A DNA stretch of 15,850 nt from CAZSPT01 sp964608895 (lineage in GTDB: Bacteria > Patescibacteriota > Patescibacteriia > 2-01-FULL-39-33). The notes under the pieces were generated by a model, which saw only the letters and a list, made by a program, of their open reading frames with translations, ran no database searches and was not told where the DNA came from. The stretch is taken from the NCBI GenBank assembly GCA_964608895.1, contig CAZSPT010000018.1, positions 1 to 15,850 of the forward strand, in the 5' to 3' direction. The position numbers and the translations under genes are program-made. Numbering within the stretch: position 1 is the first letter of the stretch; every line of letters begins with the position of its first letter. Shown piece by piece: positions 5,430-12,505 of the stretch.

Positions 5430-6018
5430 AGATGCCATCCAAACTGACAATGGCATCATAATACCTTTCTTCGCCATTAATTTTCTTTTTAATGGCCTTA
5501 TTCCCTGTTTTGAAAGTTTCTTCATCAAGGAACCTGCCAGTGGCCCCATGATAAATTTTTACTTTGTAGCTTTGCTCCCAGGGAAGGTAGACTTCCCGGG
5601 AGCTTTTCGGAGGGATAATAACATTTAACTCCCGAAAGCCGAGAATTCTCGGCTTTAAAGAAACTTCCCGGGGGTTTTCCATCAAGATAACCGCTTGGCC
5701 GAACGAACCAGGGCCAACTTGACAGCGGCCACCGTAGTTAAAAGTCCGACTCCGGCTAATATCCTTTATTGCCGCAGCGGCGTCCTCTCGGGCGTCTGAA
5801 TCGGAAATATCCCCCAAAGCCAGAGCGGCGCCATAGTCTCCGTAATAGCCGCCGCCAACCGCCCTTAAGGCGACTTGGGAAGTAGGAATCGGTTTTCCGG
5901 GGTCAAGATATTCTAACCCTTCGCGGCCACCTCGGCCGTGAAAATATCCGCCAGTGGTGGTTAAACTGGAACAACCGACCCCGACCAAAATCAATCCAAC
6001 AACAACAATCTTTTTCAT
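5428..6018 (-). CDS. Small lipoprotein with a predicted beta-sandwich domain
   Basis: This is a 196-residue exported protein. The start MKKIVVVGLILVGVGC gives a short signal peptide with Cys16 as the probable lipidation site; like the binding protein it has Gly at -1 and -3 of the lipobox. A Gly-rich linker (about 20-75) follows, and then a short acidic helix region (SDSDAREDAAAAIKDIS). The C-terminal domain (about 100-196) has alternating hydrophobic strands, an IIPPKSSREVYLPW turn and a YKVKIYHGATGRFL hairpin, which together suggest a small beta-sandwich tether or binding module. I do not recognise a named family. I chose the ATG at 6018 because AAGGAG lies 5 bases upstream; the longer frame from a TTG at 6075 would add a Lys/Arg/Glu-rich extension that spoils the signal peptide and starts almost at the promoter. 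The role is unknown; a cell-surface location is likely. Confidence 0.75.
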   Translation of the reverse strand: MKKIVVVGLILVGVGCSSLTTTGGYFHGRGGREGLEYLDPGKPIPTSQVALRAVGGGYYGDYGAALALGDISDSDAREDAAAAIKDISRSRTFNYGGRCQVGPGSFGQAVILMENPREVSLKPRILGFRELNVIIPPKSSREVYLPWEQSYKVKIYHGATGRFLDEETFKTGNKAIKKKINGEERYYDAIVSLDGI

Positions 6019-6060
6019 TTCCTCTCCTTCCTTTTCCTTCCTTTTCCTTTCTTTTCTTTT
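6018..6060 (-). promoter_or_regulatory. 43-base all-purine mRNA leader with a 10-base period and Shine-Dalgarno
   Basis: From 6018 to 6060 the plus strand is entirely pyrimidine, so the lipoprotein mRNA leader is entirely A and G. Read in tens from 6021 it forms four degenerate units: CCTCTCCTTC, CTTTTCCTTC, CTTTTCCTTT and CTTTTCTTTT on the plus strand. The unit next to the ATG carries AAGGAG (6029-6024 on the minus strand), the true ribosome binding site. The extra G/A repeats may act as standby sites for the ribosome, or the tract may simply be a slippage product. Confidence 0.7.
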
Positions 6061-6089
6061 AACTCGCGATTTCAAAGCTTCAACAAATT

Positions 6090-6118
6090 ATAATATCAAA
6101 ATAATTCTTTTTTGTCAA
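6090..6118 (-). promoter_or_regulatory. Promoter of the lipoprotein gene
   Basis: On the minus strand a perfect TTGACA (6118-6113) is followed after 17 bases by TATTAT (6095-6090). The start would be near 6083, giving a leader of about 65 bases that contains the all-purine tract. This is the best sigma-70-type match in the window. Confidence 0.75.
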
Positions 6119-6173
6119 TACTAATAATTTATTTTTTTAATTTTTAAGAAATATTTTACTAAAATAAAAGAAA

Positions 6174-6893
6174 TTATTCCTTTTTTAGTCTTTTCCTTAT
6201 TTCTAAGATTTTCTTAAAATATTCCCAACCAACCTTAAAAACATTCACCCGACTTTTTCGAGATTGATTCTTCCGGTCAGACCAGTTAAGCGGTTTTTCA
6301 ACCACTGAAAAACCTGATTTTTCAGCCAAAATCACCAACTCAGAATCAAAAAACCAGCTATTATCGGCGATTTTTGAAAGCAATTCAGTTTTTACTTTTT
6401 GGTTGACTGCTTTACAGCCGCAGGAGAGATCATTGGTTTTTAAACCCAATAGAAATTTAACTAAAAAACGATAACCTTGAGAAATAATTTTCCGGCCAAA
6501 ACTTCGCTCAACTATTGACTGCTTTTGAAACCGGGAACCAATTGCTAAATCGGCTCCCTGACTAATTTCCTTGACCAGCTCGGGGAGAATCTCCAAACCC
6601 ATCGCCAAATCAGCATCCAAAAAAATATAGCAGTCAGCTTGATATTTTTCCCAGGCCGCCCGAACAGCCGCTCCTTTGCCCGGTTCGGCTAGGCCGAACC
6701 AATCAACTTCTTTGAACCGCTCGGCCAATTCCCGGCCAAGGCCTTCAGCCTCCAAATTAGAGCCATTGTCAGCAATGACGATTTTAACCGAATCTTGAGG
6801 AAAATTCCACCGGCAAAAATCAACCAGCCGACTAACGCTTTCGGTAATTGTTTTTTCTTCATTATGGCTTGGAAGAGTAATTAAAATTTTCAT
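6174..6893 (-). CDS. GT2 polyprenyl-phosphate hexose synthase-like glycosyltransferase (DPM1/ALG5 type)
   Basis: This 239-residue GT-A glycosyltransferase begins with LPSHNEEKTI (7-16), then ADNGS (41-45), PGKGAAVR near 71-78, the metal-binding DADLA (93-97), GSRF (119-122), CGCKAV (158-163) and WFFDSEL (180-186). This is the motif order of dolichyl/polyprenyl-phosphate mannose and glucose synthases. They move a hexose from GDP-mannose or UDP-glucose to a polyprenyl phosphate on the cytoplasmic face. No C-terminal membrane helices are present, so it is the short, soluble or peripheral form. Its ATG lies 15 bases after the stop of the STT3-like gene in the same direction, so the two are probably cotranscribed; the lipid-linked sugar could serve the GT-C enzyme as donor. 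The sugar cannot be assigned from sequence. Confidence 0.85.
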   Translation of the reverse strand: MKILITLPSHNEEKTITESVSRLVDFCRWNFPQDSVKIVIADNGSNLEAEGLGRELAERFKEVDWFGLAEPGKGAAVRAAWEKYQADCYIFLDADLAMGLEILPELVKEISQGADLAIGSRFQKQSIVERSFGRKIISQGYRFLVKFLLGLKTNDLSCGCKAVNQKVKTELLSKIADNSWFFDSELVILAEKSGFSVVEKPLNWSDRKNQSRKSRVNVFKVGWEYFKKILEIRKRLKKE

Positions 6894-6908
6894 AATTAAC
6901 CGATTAAA

Positions 6909-8516
6909 TCAATTAACCCGGTAGACGATCGCCTGACCATCTTGATGAATTTTTTGAAAATAAAAATTATCGTCAAGATTTTTGATTAACGACCGATGAT
7001 CTTTAGTAACCACTAAGTAACTTGCCTGAAAATCCCGTTTAACGATTTGATAGAGCTGTTCGGCCCGACCGCCCAGAGTGGCTTCCCGCCATTTTTGATA
7101 ACGATCCGGATCATAGAAATAACTAAACCGGGGATCAAGGCCGACTAAATAACGATTTTTGGAATTATAATAAAACAAGGCCGGAAAATCATCCCAATCA
7201 CTGTGAAAGACAATTTCGCCCGGCTGACTGACTTGTTTCAAAAATTCGGAAGATTCCTTGAGATAATTTAAACCAAGACCGGTTGAAAGAGCTTTTTTTT
7301 CGGAAATCAGAATTCCTAAAATTCCGAAAACTAAGGCAACCGCCGGCAAAATAACCGTCAGTTTGACAGCCAACCGAAAATGGCCGGGCGGCCAAAAAAG
7401 AACCGCCAGCCGACGCAGTTTTAACTGAAAATCGCCGAGTGATCCGAGGGCGGAAAAAACCGCCGCTCCAAAAAGAACTCCAAAAGGAATAAAATATTCA
7501 ATATTTCGACGGGAAAGAACCAGCGCCCCGAGAAAAAATAAACTAAGCAAAAACAAAAACTTAAGCGGTTCGGCCAGCCGCCGACGATAATACCAGCCTA
7601 AAACAACCGCCGGCAGAAAAAAAACCAAACCAAACCAGCTATTAACGAAAAAAGCCTTTAAGCCGTAAGGATACCATTCGGCACCAACTCCAACCTCCGG
7701 ACTGTTTAAAAAATTCAACCAAGCGACCCGGACAACCTGAAACCAATAAAAATTAAGATTATTCGGAAAATAAGGATTAATTATCAACCCGAACAGCCAA
7801 CCAATACTGATTGCCGCCAAAACCTTCAGCCGGCCGGCTGAAAAAACGCCTCTTAAAAAAACACCAACCAATTCCTTAATTCCGGCCAAACGATTTTTTT
7901 CAGACGCCGCTTCCCAACCGCCCGCCAGAAGATAACAAAAACCAAAAATTCCGAGCAAAAACCAGCCTCCATAACTCCAGACATAAAAAAAGGCGAGGAC
8001 TGCCAACCAAAAATATCGTTTCGCTAAAATAGCATAAACGGCTAAAAAACAAATTATTAGTGAAAACGGCTGAGCTTTAACCAGACTAAGCCGAAAAACC
8101 AACCCTTGAGAAACAAAAAGCGCTAAACTGTAATAAAAGGCGCGGGCAACTCCAAGCCGGCCAAGCAGCCAGCAAAAAACCGCCAAAACCGCCGCCGCCA
8201 TAATTGCCTGAACTATCTTGACCGCCGCCAACGGAGGTAAAACAGCCGCCCAAGGAGCGGCTAAGAGGTGATAAAGAAGATGATGGTCGGCATAATTCTC
8301 CGCCAAGACGGTGAACGGCAACCAGGAAAAATTTCTAACCGGCCCGGCTTGAGCGGTTAATTCTGCCATCTTGGCGTGATAAAAAGCGTCCGGACCGGGA
8401 AAAACCGGAGCCGCTTGAAACCAGAAAAAAATAATCAAAGAAATTAAAAAAACCAGCAAACAAGCTAATTGCCGGTTGGTTTTTAGCCAATTGTCCACCC
8501 GCTGCCAAAAAATCAT
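6909..8516 (-). CDS. STT3/GT-C-like membrane glycosyltransferase
   Basis: This is a 535-residue protein with about ten or more hydrophobic segments. After the first helix, the first extracytoplasmic loop carries GPDAFYHAK (41-49; D43 and H47), then SWLPFTVLAENYADHHLLYH (64-83; D77, H78, H79). The layout resembles STT3/AglB/PglB and other GT-C enzymes, in which a loop-1 Asp binds metal. The C-terminal soluble part (about 425-535) contains SDWDDFPALFYYN (439-451) and GLDPRFSYFYDP (459-470). The SDWDDF element sits where STT3 has WWDYG, but the motif itself is absent. The likely reaction is transfer of a sugar from a polyprenyl-phosphate carrier to an exported acceptor. It lies between PGI/PMI (8 bases) and the GT2 gene (15 bases), which supports this. 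Whether the acceptor is Asn, Ser/Thr or a glycan is open. Confidence 0.75.
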   Translation of the reverse strand: MIFWQRVDNWLKTNRQLACLLVFLISLIIFFWFQAAPVFPGPDAFYHAKMAELTAQAGPVRNFSWLPFTVLAENYADHHLLYHLLAAPWAAVLPPLAAVKIVQAIMAAAVLAVFCWLLGRLGVARAFYYSLALFVSQGLVFRLSLVKAQPFSLIICFLAVYAILAKRYFWLAVLAFFYVWSYGGWFLLGIFGFCYLLAGGWEAASEKNRLAGIKELVGVFLRGVFSAGRLKVLAAISIGWLFGLIINPYFPNNLNFYWFQVVRVAWLNFLNSPEVGVGAEWYPYGLKAFFVNSWFGLVFFLPAVVLGWYYRRRLAEPLKFLFLLSLFFLGALVLSRRNIEYFIPFGVLFGAAVFSALGSLGDFQLKLRRLAVLFWPPGHFRLAVKLTVILPAVALVFGILGILISEKKALSTGLGLNYLKESSEFLKQVSQPGEIVFHSDWDDFPALFYYNSKNRYLVGLDPRFSYFYDPDRYQKWREATLGGRAEQLYQIVKRDFQASYLVVTKDHRSLIKNLDDNFYFQKIHQDGQAIVYRVN

Positions 8517-8524
8517 AAATTATC

Positions 8525-9598
8525 TTAAACTCTCCGCTTAAGCTCTTTTTTTAAAAAATCAACCCAAGGAACAGCCGCCGGATTCTGATTGTTGAGAATA
8601 GCCAAATAAAAACTCAGCCAAGAGCCGAAAAGCAAAACTTCCAAAGCAATTGCCAGACGATCGTCGCCTTCAGCTGAATACTCAAGAGCTTTGATTTTTT
8701 GTTTTTTAAGAACTTTTTCAGTAGCTTCAACCCGCCGGCCAAGTTCGGCCGGATATTGATTTGAGCTTAGGAAAAAAAATTTGGTTTGCCGGGCAACCGG
8801 CTTTGGAAAACTCAACCCTTCCAAAAGATGATGATTGATTTCAGGAAGATATTTACCGAAAGCAAAATTTTTGGCGCTTTCGTTAAGTTGATTTTGAATT
8901 ACCCGAGCGTTGCCGGAAAGAAAATCTCCAGCAACAACAACCGAAAGAAAACCAGCCAACCGAGAGGCAAACAGTTTGGCTAAATTCTTCCGACTGGAAA
9001 TTTCCGGGTTAAACAAGCTGTTGGCGATTTTTGCCTGTTCAAGAGCCCGATTAAATCGGACTTTTGTTAAATTTATCACCTTAATTTTCTTAAAAATTCC
9101 AAGCAGAGCACCGAGCTGGAGACCAAGGCCGTAACGGGGCTGGCCGCAGGGATTATTTTTTGATTTTAAATCAACTAGAGAAATTCCGTTCCTTTTGGCT
9201 AAAACAGCCAATTGACCGCCGCCGGCCAAGCAAATTATCTTTGCTTGACGACTTCGGGCCTCGGAAAAGCAGCCAAGGGTTTCGGCGGTGTTTCCAGAAT
9301 AACTTGAAACAACCACCAGACTCCGACGATTAACAAAACCCGGCAACCGGCCGCTCCTAACCAGAATCAGCGGCAATTTTAATTCAGGCGCCCAAATACT
9401 TCTAACTATTTCCGAAGCAAGATTTGAACCGCCCATTCCGACAACAACAATATTTTCAAAACTTTTCCGGGTGGAAAGCTTTAATTCGCCGGCTTTTTCC
9501 CAACCTTCAAAAATTTGAACCGGCAGCCGAGAAATTGATTCAGGAACTTTTGACTGCTGAAATTTAAAAAAATTTTTGACGTCATCCAAAATATTCAT
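8525..9598 (-). CDS. Bifunctional phosphoglucose/phosphomannose isomerase (SIS domain)
   Basis: This 357-residue protein has two SIS domains of the archaeal PGI/PMI type. GMGGS (54-58) and SSYSGNTAET (98-107) form the phosphosugar site, and NPCGQPRYGLG (149-159) matches the conserved Pro-Arg segment. NESAK gives Glu240 and EINHH gives His256. They are 16 residues apart, the same spacing as the catalytic Glu and His described for the Pyrobaculum enzyme. The C-terminal lysine-rich segment completes the bact-PGI_C domain. It interconverts glucose-6-P, fructose-6-P and mannose-6-P, linking glycolysis to GDP-mannose or glucose-based donors. It is first of three minus-strand genes followed by GT-C and GT2 enzymes, so here it probably serves glycan synthesis as well as central metabolism. 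Confidence 0.88.
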   Translation of the reverse strand: MNILDDVKNFFKFQQSKVPESISRLPVQIFEGWEKAGELKLSTRKSFENIVVVGMGGSNLASEIVRSIWAPELKLPLILVRSGRLPGFVNRRSLVVVSSYSGNTAETLGCFSEARSRQAKIICLAGGGQLAVLAKRNGISLVDLKSKNNPCGQPRYGLGLQLGALLGIFKKIKVINLTKVRFNRALEQAKIANSLFNPEISSRKNLAKLFASRLAGFLSVVVAGDFLSGNARVIQNQLNESAKNFAFGKYLPEINHHLLEGLSFPKPVARQTKFFFLSSNQYPAELGRRVEATEKVLKKQKIKALEYSAEGDDRLAIALEVLLFGSWLSFYLAILNNQNPAAVPWVDFLKKELKRRV

Positions 9599-9636
9599 AT
9601 AGCCGTTAAATTTTTTTAATAATCAAGATTAGTTGT

Positions 9637-9666
9637 ATTTTACCAAAAATCCGAAAATTTTTCCAA
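9637..9666 (-). promoter_or_regulatory. Possible promoter of the PGI/PMI operon
   Basis: On the minus strand TTGGAA (9666-9661) is followed after 18 bases by TAAAAT (9642-9637). The leader would be about 30 bases and has no Shine-Dalgarno sequence. The match is moderate; it is offered because the intergenic region holds divergent genes and must contain a promoter on this strand. Confidence 0.4.
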
Positions 9667-9710
9667 TCTCCCTTAAAACAAAAACCATTAAATAAGTCAA
9701 GTTTTCTTAA

Positions 9711-9740
9711 TTGATTTTTTTTAACTGATTGTTGTATAAT
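9711..9740 (+). promoter_or_regulatory. Promoter of the yebC-ruvC-glgA operon
   Basis: TTGATT (9711-9716), an 18-base spacer, and a consensus TATAAT (9735-9740) with a TTG just before it. The leader of about 33 bases lacks a Shine-Dalgarno sequence. Since every gene from 9780 to 15563 overlaps or touches the next, this may drive the whole set of six genes. Confidence 0.65.
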
Positions 9741-9779
9741 ATAAAAACTAAATCTCTCTAAAATTAATGGGATTTTTTT

Positions 9780-10517
9780 ATGTCTGGACACAGCAAATGG
9801 GCAAAAACTCACCGTCAAAAAGCGGCTAGCGACGCTAAACGGGGAGCAATTTTCACCAAATTAGGCAATCTAATCACTCTTGCCGCTCGTCAAGGCGGCG
9901 GTGATCCAGAAATCAATTTTAAACTTAGACTAGCTGTTGAAAAGGCGAAAAACGCCAATATGCCTAAAGATAATATTGAACGAGCAATTACCCGAGGCGC
10001 CGGAAACGCCGGGGAAGGCGAAATTATTGAAGAAACTGTTTATGAAGCTTTTGGACCGGCTAAAAGCGCTTTACTGATTGAGACGGTCAGCGACAATAAA
10101 AACCGAACTCTTACCGAAATAAAAACCATTCTAACCAAAAACGGCGGCCAACTAGCTGGTTCAGGCAGTGTTAAATGGATGTTCTCGCCAAAAGGGGAAA
10201 TCATCGTCAGCCAAGAATCTCTCCAACAAAAAAATCCCGAAGAGCTGGAGCTTGCTTTAATTGACGCCGGGGCTGAAGAAATCGCCAAAAACAACAGCTG
10301 GAAAATTCAGGTTCCAGTTGATCAACTTCAAGAAATTGAAACAAAAATCCAAAAAAATTTAGGCATGGAAACTAAAGAATCGGCTTTGATTTTTCGAGCC
10401 AAGCCGGAAAATCAAATCAAAATTAACGATCCGGCCGTTAAAAACAAAATAGCCGAATTAATCAAGGCTTTGGAAAAATCTCCCGATGTCAGCAATATTT
10501 TTACCAATGTCGCTTAA
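9780..10517 (+). CDS. yebC: YebC/PmpR family protein
   Basis: This 245-residue protein is nearly full family length (about 240-250). It opens with the diagnostic MSGHSKWA and the basic segment to DAKRGAIFTKL, continues with NMPKDNIERAI (60-70) and has YEAFGPAKSALLIE and GSVKWMF in the middle domain. The family is described as a DNA-binding regulator and, more recently, as a factor that helps ribosomes translate proline-rich stretches; either may apply. It lies directly upstream of ruvC, a common bacterial order. The ATG at 9780 is set by the family N-terminus although no Shine-Dalgarno sequence is present. Confidence 0.93.
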   Translation: MSGHSKWAKTHRQKAASDAKRGAIFTKLGNLITLAARQGGGDPEINFKLRLAVEKAKNANMPKDNIERAITRGAGNAGEGEIIEETVYEAFGPAKSALLIETVSDNKNRTLTEIKTILTKNGGQLAGSGSVKWMFSPKGEIIVSQESLQQKNPEELELALIDAGAEEIAKNNSWKIQVPVDQLQEIETKIQKNLGMETKESALIFRAKPENQIKINDPAVKNKIAELIKALEKSPDVSNIFTNVA

Positions 10518-11010
10518 AACTTCACCAAAAAAAATTATTATCGGTATAGATCCCGGAGTCGCCGACACCGGCTACGGCATTATCGCCGTCCAAGGAAACC
10601 AAACCGATGTTATTGACTATGGCTCAATTAAAACTCCTAAAAAACAAAATTTAGCCGAACGGCTGGCGACAATTGAAAAAGAATTTACCGGCCTAATTAA
10701 AAAACACCAACCAGAACAATTGGCGATTGAAAAAATATTCTTTTCCAAAAATACCAAAACCGCTCTGGCAGTCGGTCAAGCTCGGGGGGTTGTTCTGGCG
10801 GCAGCCGCGAAGCACCGGCTAAAAATAATTGAGCCTACCCCGAACCAAATCAAACAGGGAGTGACTGGCTACAGCCGGGCTCCAAAACGTCAAATACAAA
10901 AAATGATAAAAATTATTTTAAAACTAAAAGAGATTCCCCAGCCGGACGATGCCGCCGACGCCCTGGCTGTCGCTCTTTACGCCGCCGGCTGCAATCAAGA
11001 ACTAATTTAA
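10507..11010 (+). CDS. ruvC: Holliday junction resolvase RuvC
   Basis: This 167-residue protein has the normal RuvC length. It has IIGIDPGVADTGYG with catalytic D15, AIEKIFF with E75, and PDDAADALAVAL with D148 and D151, the four acidic residues of the family in the right order and spacing. It cuts Holliday junctions symmetrically during recombination, working with RuvAB, which are not in the window. I chose the ATG at 10507 over the in-frame ATG at 10486 because it leaves a normal short lead-in and overlaps the yebC stop by only 11 bases. The stop is separated by one base from the glycogen synthase ATG, so repair and polysaccharide genes share a transcript. Confidence 0.92.
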   Translation: MSLKTSPKKIIIGIDPGVADTGYGIIAVQGNQTDVIDYGSIKTPKKQNLAERLATIEKEFTGLIKKHQPEQLAIEKIFFSKNTKTALAVGQARGVVLAAAAKHRLKIIEPTPNQIKQGVTGYSRAPKRQIQKMIKIILKLKEIPQPDDAADALAVALYAAGCNQELI

Positions 11011-11011
11011 T

Positions 11012-12505
11012 ATGCCAAAAAGAAAAAAATTAAAAATCGCTCAAATTGCCGCCGAAGTTTCTCCATTTTCTCAAACCGGGGGACTTGGTAAAGTCGCTTC
11101 TTCGCTACCAAAAGCTCTTAAACGCCTAAACCACGAAGTTTTAATAATTACTCCGTTCTATTCAAAGCTAATAAACAAAAAAAAATACCAACTAAAAACC
11201 ACTACTACTAATCAAAAAATTTTTTTGGACGAAAAAAATTTCCGTCAAGCCGACTATCTTCAAGGCTATCTTAACGACGACCTACCAATTTATTTTGTCG
11301 CTAATCAAAAATTTTTTGGACAAAAGAAAAGCATCTATGGCTCCAATTTTGAAAACCTCCGATTTTTATTCTTTAATCTGGCTGCTCTTAACTTCCTTAA
11401 ATACCTCAACTGGCAGCCAGATATCATCCACTGTCATGATTGGCACACCGGCTTAATTCCTTGGTTTTTAAACAATCGCTTCAAGAATGACGAATTCTGG
11501 CGGCCAGTCACCACAGTCTTTACTATCCATAATCTCACTTTCCAGCTCGGCCAAAACTGGTGGTCAATTAGAAAAAACCTTAGAGACGACGGCAGTAGTC
11601 CGCTACCGGCGGCCGAAGAAATTAAAAAAATCAAAAGAATTAATTTTGCCAAGCGAGCGATAATGAACGCCGAAGTCATTAACACTGTTTCAGAAACTTA
11701 TCGCCAAGAAATAATAACCAAAGACTTTGGAGAAGATCTTCACCGAGTCCTAAAAAACCGGCAGAAAAAGGTTTTTGGAATCATCAACGGAATTGACTAC
11801 CAAGACTACAACCCGCTTTCCGACCCCGGCTTGAAACAACGCTACAGCTTTAAATCTCCAGAAAGAAAAAAAGCCAATAAAGAGGCGCTTCAAAAGTATC
11901 TTAAATTAAAAATTTCCCCCAAAACCCCAATTATCTGCGGCACTTCCAGAATCGCCGAGCAAAAAGGATTTAGACTGCTTTTAAAAATCGCCGAGCCGCT
12001 CCTCCGGCAAAACGTCCAAATAGTGATTATGGGCAGCGGCGACCAGGAGATCGCCGCCGAACTAGCTAAAATTCAAAAAAAACATCCAAAAAAATTCGTT
12101 CTAATTCCGTTTAATTCAAAAAAAGAAACTTCAATCTACGCCGGTTCTGATTTTTTTCTGCTTGCCTCCCGGTTTGAGCCCTGCGGCCTTAATCAGTTAA
12201 TCGCTCTCCGCTACGGCTGTATTCCGATTGTCCATCATATCGGCGGTCTGGCCGACACTATTGTTAATTTCAATCCTCTAACCGGCAAAGGCAACGGCTT
12301 TAGTTTTAAAAAATATCGCCCTTTTGACTTGTTTGCCGCGATTATCCGAGCCTTGGAAACCTACAAACACCGGGAAACCTGGGAAAAACTGATTATTTCA
12401 GGAATGACCGAAGCCAATTCCTGGAAAATTCCGGCTCAAAAATATCTTGAGCTCTACAAAACCGCTGTTAAAATCAAAGAAAAAAACAACCAAAAAAAAA
12501 TATGA
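11012..12505 (+). CDS. glgA: Glycogen/starch synthase, GT5 family
   Basis: This 497-residue GT-B enzyme is of usual GlgA length. It begins KIAQIAAEVSPFSQTGGLGKV; the motif that reads KTGGL in most glycogen synthases reads QTGGL, with Gln at residue 21. Other GT5 marks are intact: HCHDWHTGL, FTIHNLTF, NTVSETY, GIINGIDY, TSRIAEQKG and SRFEPCGLNQL followed by GGLADT. The enzyme adds glucose from ADP- or UDP-glucose to the non-reducing end of an alpha-1,4-glucan in the cytoplasm. Its stop overlaps the GH57 start (ATGA), suggesting coordinated glucan building and remodelling. No glgC, glgB of GH13 type or phosphorylase is in the window. The Lys-to-Gln change may affect donor binding but does not by itself show loss of activity. 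Confidence 0.9.
   Translation: MPKRKKLKIAQIAAEVSPFSQTGGLGKVASSLPKALKRLNHEVLIITPFYSKLINKKKYQLKTTTTNQKIFLDEKNFRQADYLQGYLNDDLPIYFVANQKFFGQKKSIYGSNFENLRFLFFNLAALNFLKYLNWQPDIIHCHDWHTGLIPWFLNNRFKNDEFWRPVTTVFTIHNLTFQLGQNWWSIRKNLRDDGSSPLPAAEEIKKIKRINFAKRAIMNAEVINTVSETYRQEIITKDFGEDLHRVLKNRQKKVFGIINGIDYQDYNPLSDPGLKQRYSFKSPERKKANKEALQKYLKLKISPKTPIICGTSRIAEQKGFRLLLKIAEPLLRQNVQIVIMGSGDQEIAAELAKIQKKHPKKFVLIPFNSKKETSIYAGSDFFLLASRFEPCGLNQLIALRYGCIPIVHHIGGLADTIVNFNPLTGKGNGFSFKKYRPFDLFAAIIRALETYKHRETWEKLIISGMTEANSWKIPAQKYLELYKTAVKIKEKNNQKKI

Noticed and set aside
6019..6075. TTG-started extension of the lipoprotein with a Lys/Arg/Glu-rich stretch
   Set aside because: It is the translation of the all-purine leader; a Shine-Dalgarno sequence and a lipoprotein signal begin at 6018.
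6152..6166. Perfect AT-only palindrome TATTTTA-C-TAAAATA downstream of the GT2 gene
   Set aside because: It is AT-only, with a one-base centre and no T-tract on the minus strand, so it is unlikely to be a terminator and is expected by chance in AT-rich DNA.
7198..7395. Minus-strand open frame inside the GT-C gene, and similar antisense or out-of-frame openings at 2404-2592, 3744-4052, 8786-9134, 11434-11685, 13290-13725 and 14624-14857
   Set aside because: They lie wholly or mostly within well-supported genes, lack start signals and have no recognisable protein features.
10486..10506. Upstream ATG for ruvC
   Set aside because: It would lengthen the overlap with yebC and add residues not typical of the RuvC N-terminus; the ATG at 10507 suffices.
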